A stretch of 7,921 bases of DNA from NCBI GenBank assembly GCA_947628325.1, contig CANQZL010000071.1:1-7921 (forward strand). Reading direction: 5' to 3'. The position numbers and the translations under genes are program-made. Below the pieces are notes generated by a model. It was not told where the DNA came from. It saw nothing but the letters and a program-made list of their open reading frames with translations, and searched no databases. Position 1 is the first letter of the stretch. Every line of letters starts with the position of its first letter. This document shows, in pieces, positions 5,778 to 7,921 of the stretch. This DNA comes from an uncultured Bacilli bacterium (GTDB lineage Bacteria; Bacillota_I; Bacilli_A; RF39; UBA660).

Positions 5778-5783
5778 AATTTA

Positions 5784-6656
5784 TTACTTATTGATTTGAG
5801 CCATTACTTCTTCAGCAAAGTTATCTTGGCGTTTTTCAATACCTTCGCCTACTGTGAAGCAAGTCATACCAATTAATTCTCCTCCATTGTTAGTTACGTA
5901 TTTAGTTACATCGATATCCCCATCTTTAATAAATTCTTGTAAAGATAAACAAATTTCTTTAAAGAATTTATTTAGTCTTCCATCAACCATTTTTTCAGCT
6001 ATTTCAGCAGGTTTTCCTTCATTCATAGCTTGTTCTTTTAGAACTTCTCTTTCACGATTAACTTCTTCTAAAGGGACATCTTCTTTAAAAACATATTTTG
6101 GTTTCATAGCTGCTGCTTGCATTGCTACATCTTTAGCAACTTCACTATTAGCACCTTTAATTACTGTTACTACAGCAATTTTTCCTCCCATATGTAAATA
6201 TGTTCCAAAGTTTTCATCATCATTTTTAGTTATAACAGCTAAACGACGGAAATCTAATTTTTCACCAATCTTAGCTGTTTTAGCAATGATTAAATCTTTA
6301 ATTGTTCCATCTTCATATGGTAGTTCATTAGCTTCTTCTAATGTTTTAGCATCACTATGTAAAATAGTTTCACCAACAGTTTTAATTAAATCTTTAAATT
6401 CATCATTTTTACTAACAAAGTCTGTTTCGGCATTTATTTCAATCATAACAGCTTTATTACCATCAACAAAGATATCTGCTAAACCTTCAGCAGCAATTCT
6501 TGCTTCTTTTTTACCAGCTTTAGCAATACCTTTTTCACGTAACCAATCAACTGCTTTTTCAAGATTACCATCACATTCTGATAATGCTTTTTTGCAATCC
6601 ATCATTCCAGCACCAGTTTGTTCACGTAATTCTTTAACTAAGCTTGCGCTTATCAT
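5784..6656 (-). CDS. tsf: Elongation factor Ts
   Basis: 290 residues, full length (E. coli has 283). It is the nucleotide exchange factor that releases GDP from EF-Tu in the cytosol. The N-terminal UBA-like domain is classic: LVKELREQTGAGMMDCKKAL (6-25), DGNLEKAVDWLREKG (29-43), AKAGKKEARIAAEG (45-58). TDFVSKNDEF (78-87) is the conserved EF-Tu contact. MAAAMKPKYV-type sequence (QAAAMKPKYV), followed by PLEEVNREREVLKEQA and GRLNKFFKEICL, belongs to the core and dimer domains. AGAAGGG (6669-6663) lies 6 bases before ATG. The gap from rpsB is only 27 bases, so tsf is transcribed from the rpsB promoter and ends at the terminator at 5751-5777. Confidence 0.98.
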   Translation of the reverse strand: MISASLVKELREQTGAGMMDCKKALSECDGNLEKAVDWLREKGIAKAGKKEARIAAEGLADIFVDGNKAVMIEINAETDFVSKNDEFKDLIKTVGETILHSDAKTLEEANELPYEDGTIKDLIIAKTAKIGEKLDFRRLAVITKNDDENFGTYLHMGGKIAVVTVIKGANSEVAKDVAMQAAAMKPKYVFKEDVPLEEVNREREVLKEQAMNEGKPAEIAEKMVDGRLNKFFKEICLSLQEFIKDGDIDVTKYVTNNGGELIGMTCFTVGEGIEKRQDNFAEEVMAQINK

Positions 6657-6683
6657 TTGTAACCCTTCTTTCTTTGCTATATA

Positions 6684-7688
6684 TTATTCACTTAATAGTG
6701 AAATAAGATCATCTTTTTTCATTGCTGAATAACCTTTAATTCCTGAAGATTTAGCCATTGCTTTTAATTCAGTTAAAGTTTTTTTACTTAAATCTTCTTC
6801 TTCAGAAGTTTCATGTTCTTCAACTTCATCAGTTTCTTCAACTTCTTCAACTTCCTCTACTTCTTCTTGAGTATCGTCAGTCTTATCTTCTTTTTTAACT
6901 GGAGCTTCTAAAGCTTCTTTTAAAGTTTCAGCTACGTTATTATCTTCTTCTTTGTTGTTTTCTTTCTTAGCCTTTTTATCTTCTTCAGTAACATAATCAA
7001 TTATTTCATTACCATTTGCTTCAGCAATAGCATTACCTAATACACCTAAAACAACTTTAACAGCTCTTACTGCATCATCATTACCAGGTATTACAAAATC
7101 AACATCATCAGGATCACAATTAGTATCAACAACACCAAAAATTGGTATATTTAACTTTCTTGCTTCTCTAATTGCATTAATTTCTTTTTTAGGATCAACA
7201 ATAATTAAACCTTGTGGTAATTTATCCATTGAACGAATTCCACATAATAGTTTGTTAAGTTTATCATATTCCTTTTTTAAATTGATAACTTCTTTTTTAG
7301 GAAGAACATCAAATATTCCATTTTTTTCCATGTCTTCAATTTGTTCAAGACGTTTTACTCTACTTCTAATAGTACGGAAGTTTGTTAAAGTACCACCTAA
7401 CCATCTTTCAGTAACGTAATAAGAATTTGTTCTTTCTGCGTTTTCTTTTGCAGCTTCTTGAGCTTGCTTTTTAGTTCCTACAAATAGGAATGTCCCACCA
7501 TTAGCAGCAATTTTATTAATTTCTGCATAAGCTTCCTCGATTTTTGCCAATGTTTTCTGCAAATCGATAATATAAATGTCATCTCTTGTTGTAAATATGT
7601 ACTCTTTCATTTTTGGATTCCATCTTTTAGTTTGATGTCCAAAATGTACACCAGCTTCTAATAAATAACTTAAAGAAACTACGGCCAT
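6684..7688 (-). CDS. rpsB: Ribosomal protein S2 with acidic tail and SAP/Rho-N-like C-terminal domain
   Basis: 334 residues; ordinary S2 is about 230-260. It is a structural protein of the 30S subunit. The core (1-230) has LLEAGVHFGHQTKRWNPKM (9-27), YIIDLQKT (39-46), FVGTKKQA (69-76), RWLGGTLTNF (95-104), LIIVDPKKE (161-169) and DPDDVDFVIPGNDDA (192-206). It continues into an acidic, low-complexity tail (234-299) with EEV repeated three times (275-283). It ends in LTELKAMAKSSGIKGYSAMK (305-324) followed by KDDLISLL, the pattern of SAP or Rho N-terminal helix-extended-helix domains, which often bind nucleic acid. An in-frame ATG at 7715 is rejected because the ribosome site AAGGAGG (7705-7699) lies after it, 10 bases before ATG 7688. 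It is first in the rpsB-tsf unit, with a promoter at 7832-7804. Confidence 0.96.
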   Translation of the reverse strand: MAVVSLSYLLEAGVHFGHQTKRWNPKMKEYIFTTRDDIYIIDLQKTLAKIEEAYAEINKIAANGGTFLFVGTKKQAQEAAKENAERTNSYYVTERWLGGTLTNFRTIRSRVKRLEQIEDMEKNGIFDVLPKKEVINLKKEYDKLNKLLCGIRSMDKLPQGLIIVDPKKEINAIREARKLNIPIFGVVDTNCDPDDVDFVIPGNDDAVRAVKVVLGVLGNAIAEANGNEIIDYVTEEDKKAKKENNKEEDNNVAETLKEALEAPVKKEDKTDDTQEEVEEVEEVEETDEVEEHETSEEEDLSKKTLTELKAMAKSSGIKGYSAMKKDDLISLLSE

Positions 7689-7698
7689 AAAAATATTC

Positions 7699-7705
7699 CC
7701 TCCTT
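7699..7705 (-). promoter_or_regulatory. Ribosome binding site deciding the rpsB start
   Basis: AAGGAGG on the minus strand lies 10 bases before ATG 7688. It is downstream of the alternative ATG at 7715, which would read through it as codons, so translation must start at 7688. Confidence 0.85.
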
Positions 7706-7718
7706 CGTTATACATCTA

Positions 7719-7743
7719 TTTGCTTCACCTTTTGCTTTCACCT
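7719..7743 (-). repeat. Imperfect tandem repeat in the rpsB leader
   Basis: AGGTGAAAGCAAA (7743-7731) is followed directly by AGGTGAAGCAAA (7730-7719), differing by one A. Each copy carries an AGGTGA word that resembles a weak ribosome binding site without a start codon. Confidence 0.6.
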
Positions 7744-7803
7744 CTTCGGCACTCGAAAGACAAAATCCACAAATATGTTTATTTGCTTTTTAAAGCCGTG
7801 TCT

Positions 7804-7832
7804 ATTGTATCAAAAAAAAAGACTTATAACAA
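7804..7832 (-). promoter_or_regulatory. Promoter of the rpsB-tsf unit
   Basis: TTGTTA (7832-7827), a 17-base spacer containing a long T run, and TACAAT (7809-7804; 5/6 to TATAAT) on the minus strand. The -35 box falls in the loop and arm of the terminator hairpin at 7812-7841. Confidence 0.7.
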
Positions 7833-7841
7833 GCCTTTTTT
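7812..7841 (-). terminator. Terminator upstream of the rpsB promoter
   Basis: On the minus strand AAAAAGGCTT (7840-7831) pairs with AAGTCTTTTT (7825-7816) with one G-U wobble, loop GTTAT, followed by more T residues (7815-7812). On the plus strand the same position is an A-C mismatch, so the hairpin favours the minus strand. It would end a minus-strand transcript entering from beyond the right edge. Confidence 0.75.
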
Positions 7842-7853
7842 AATAATTGTTAT

Positions 7854-7921
7854 TTAAAATTCAAAGTGCCCATATATACTTGTCATGGGAAATAAGTTAT
7901 AGAAATTAGTCAAGGACGAAC
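7854..7921 (-). CDS. Possible C-terminal end of a gene cut by the window edge
   Basis: One minus-strand frame is open from the window edge for 21 codons and ends at TAA (7856-7854). It reads roughly SSLTNFYNLFPMTSIYGHFE then F. A terminator for this strand begins 13 bases later, which is what one expects after a real gene end. I do not recognise the peptide, and 21 codons is too short to prove coding; the other two frames close within a few codons of the edge. Confidence 0.3.
   Translation of the reverse strand, partial: SSLTNFYNLFPMTSIYGHFEF

Larger units (their letters stand above)
7689..7797 (-). promoter_or_regulatory. rpsB leader, possibly structured
   Basis: About 110 untranslated bases run from the predicted transcript start to the rpsB start. 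Visible elements are a CAAATA/TATTTG hairpin (7785-7770), a CTTTC/GAAAG pairing (7759-7755 with 7739-7735) enclosing a GCCGAAGAGG segment, and two near-identical tandem words, AGGTGAAAGCAAA and AGGTGAAGCAAA (7743-7731, 7730-7719), ahead of the true AAGGAGG. Ribosomal protein leaders often carry autoregulatory binding sites; whether this one binds S2 is inference. Confidence 0.4.

Noticed and set aside
5854..6732. Long open frame on the plus strand opposite tsf
   Set aside because: It is antisense to a clear EF-Ts gene. Its translation has no recognisable family and reflects the complement of tsf codons.
7735..7759. GCCGAAGAGGTGAAAG segment resembling part of a lysine riboswitch
   Set aside because: Only one short stretch is similar. 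The other conserved L-box segments are absent, and the downstream gene is rpsB, not a lysine gene.
1..7921. Possible UGA-to-Trp recoding, since none of the nine genes stops at TGA
   Set aside because: The Trp codons I checked (S2, lipoprotein WW) are TGG, and the proteins are full length under the standard code. The lack of TGA stops in nine genes of AT-rich DNA can be chance.

Overview
The window is AT-rich, densely packed DNA from a low-GC Gram-positive bacterium. Purine-rich Shine-Dalgarno sites, short U-tailed hairpin terminators, a lipobox lipoprotein and the rpsB/tsf/frr block point to Bacillota or a Mollicutes-like relative that keeps the standard code: Trp is TGG, and all nine stops are TAA or TAG. 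I cannot name a species.

Left part (1-2876), mostly accessory genes. A terminator at the left edge is followed by about 300 bases without a gene, holding a second hairpin flanked by 10-base direct repeats. Two plus-strand genes follow: a TTG-initiated protein that looks like a degenerate CYTH (triphosphate-tunnel) domain, and a Nudix hydrolase with an intact Nudix box. A minus-strand lipoprotein with a Ser/Asn/Gln-rich repeat linker converges on the Nudix gene. It diverges from a small plus-strand protein with two similar halves that looks like a four-helix bundle.

Right part (2875-7921), all on the minus strand and read from right to left: rpsB (ribosomal protein S2), tsf (EF-Ts), a membrane-anchored thioredoxin-like protein, frr (ribosome recycling factor), then a divergent ClpX-like AAA+ ATPase. 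In most bacteria the order is rpsB-tsf-pyrH-frr. Here pyrH is absent and the thioredoxin-like gene, whose CxxC position reads SDYS, takes its place. Hairpin terminators follow tsf and frr and also lie just upstream of the rpsB promoter. There are therefore three units: rpsB-tsf, trx-like-frr, and the AAA+ gene alone. Two of the three promoters have their -35 box inside the upstream terminator.

Most notable proteins: (a) the ClpX-like ATPase keeps Walker A/B, a candidate arginine finger, sensor 2 and an IGF tripeptide (the ClpP-docking motif of ClpX), but lacks the zinc domain, the aromatic pore-loop residue and the RKH loop; (b) S2 carries an acidic tail ending in a SAP/Rho-N-like helical domain; (c) the cysteine-less thioredoxin-like protein is co-transcribed with frr. 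No CRISPR array, tRNA, rRNA, insertion sequence or phage gene was seen.
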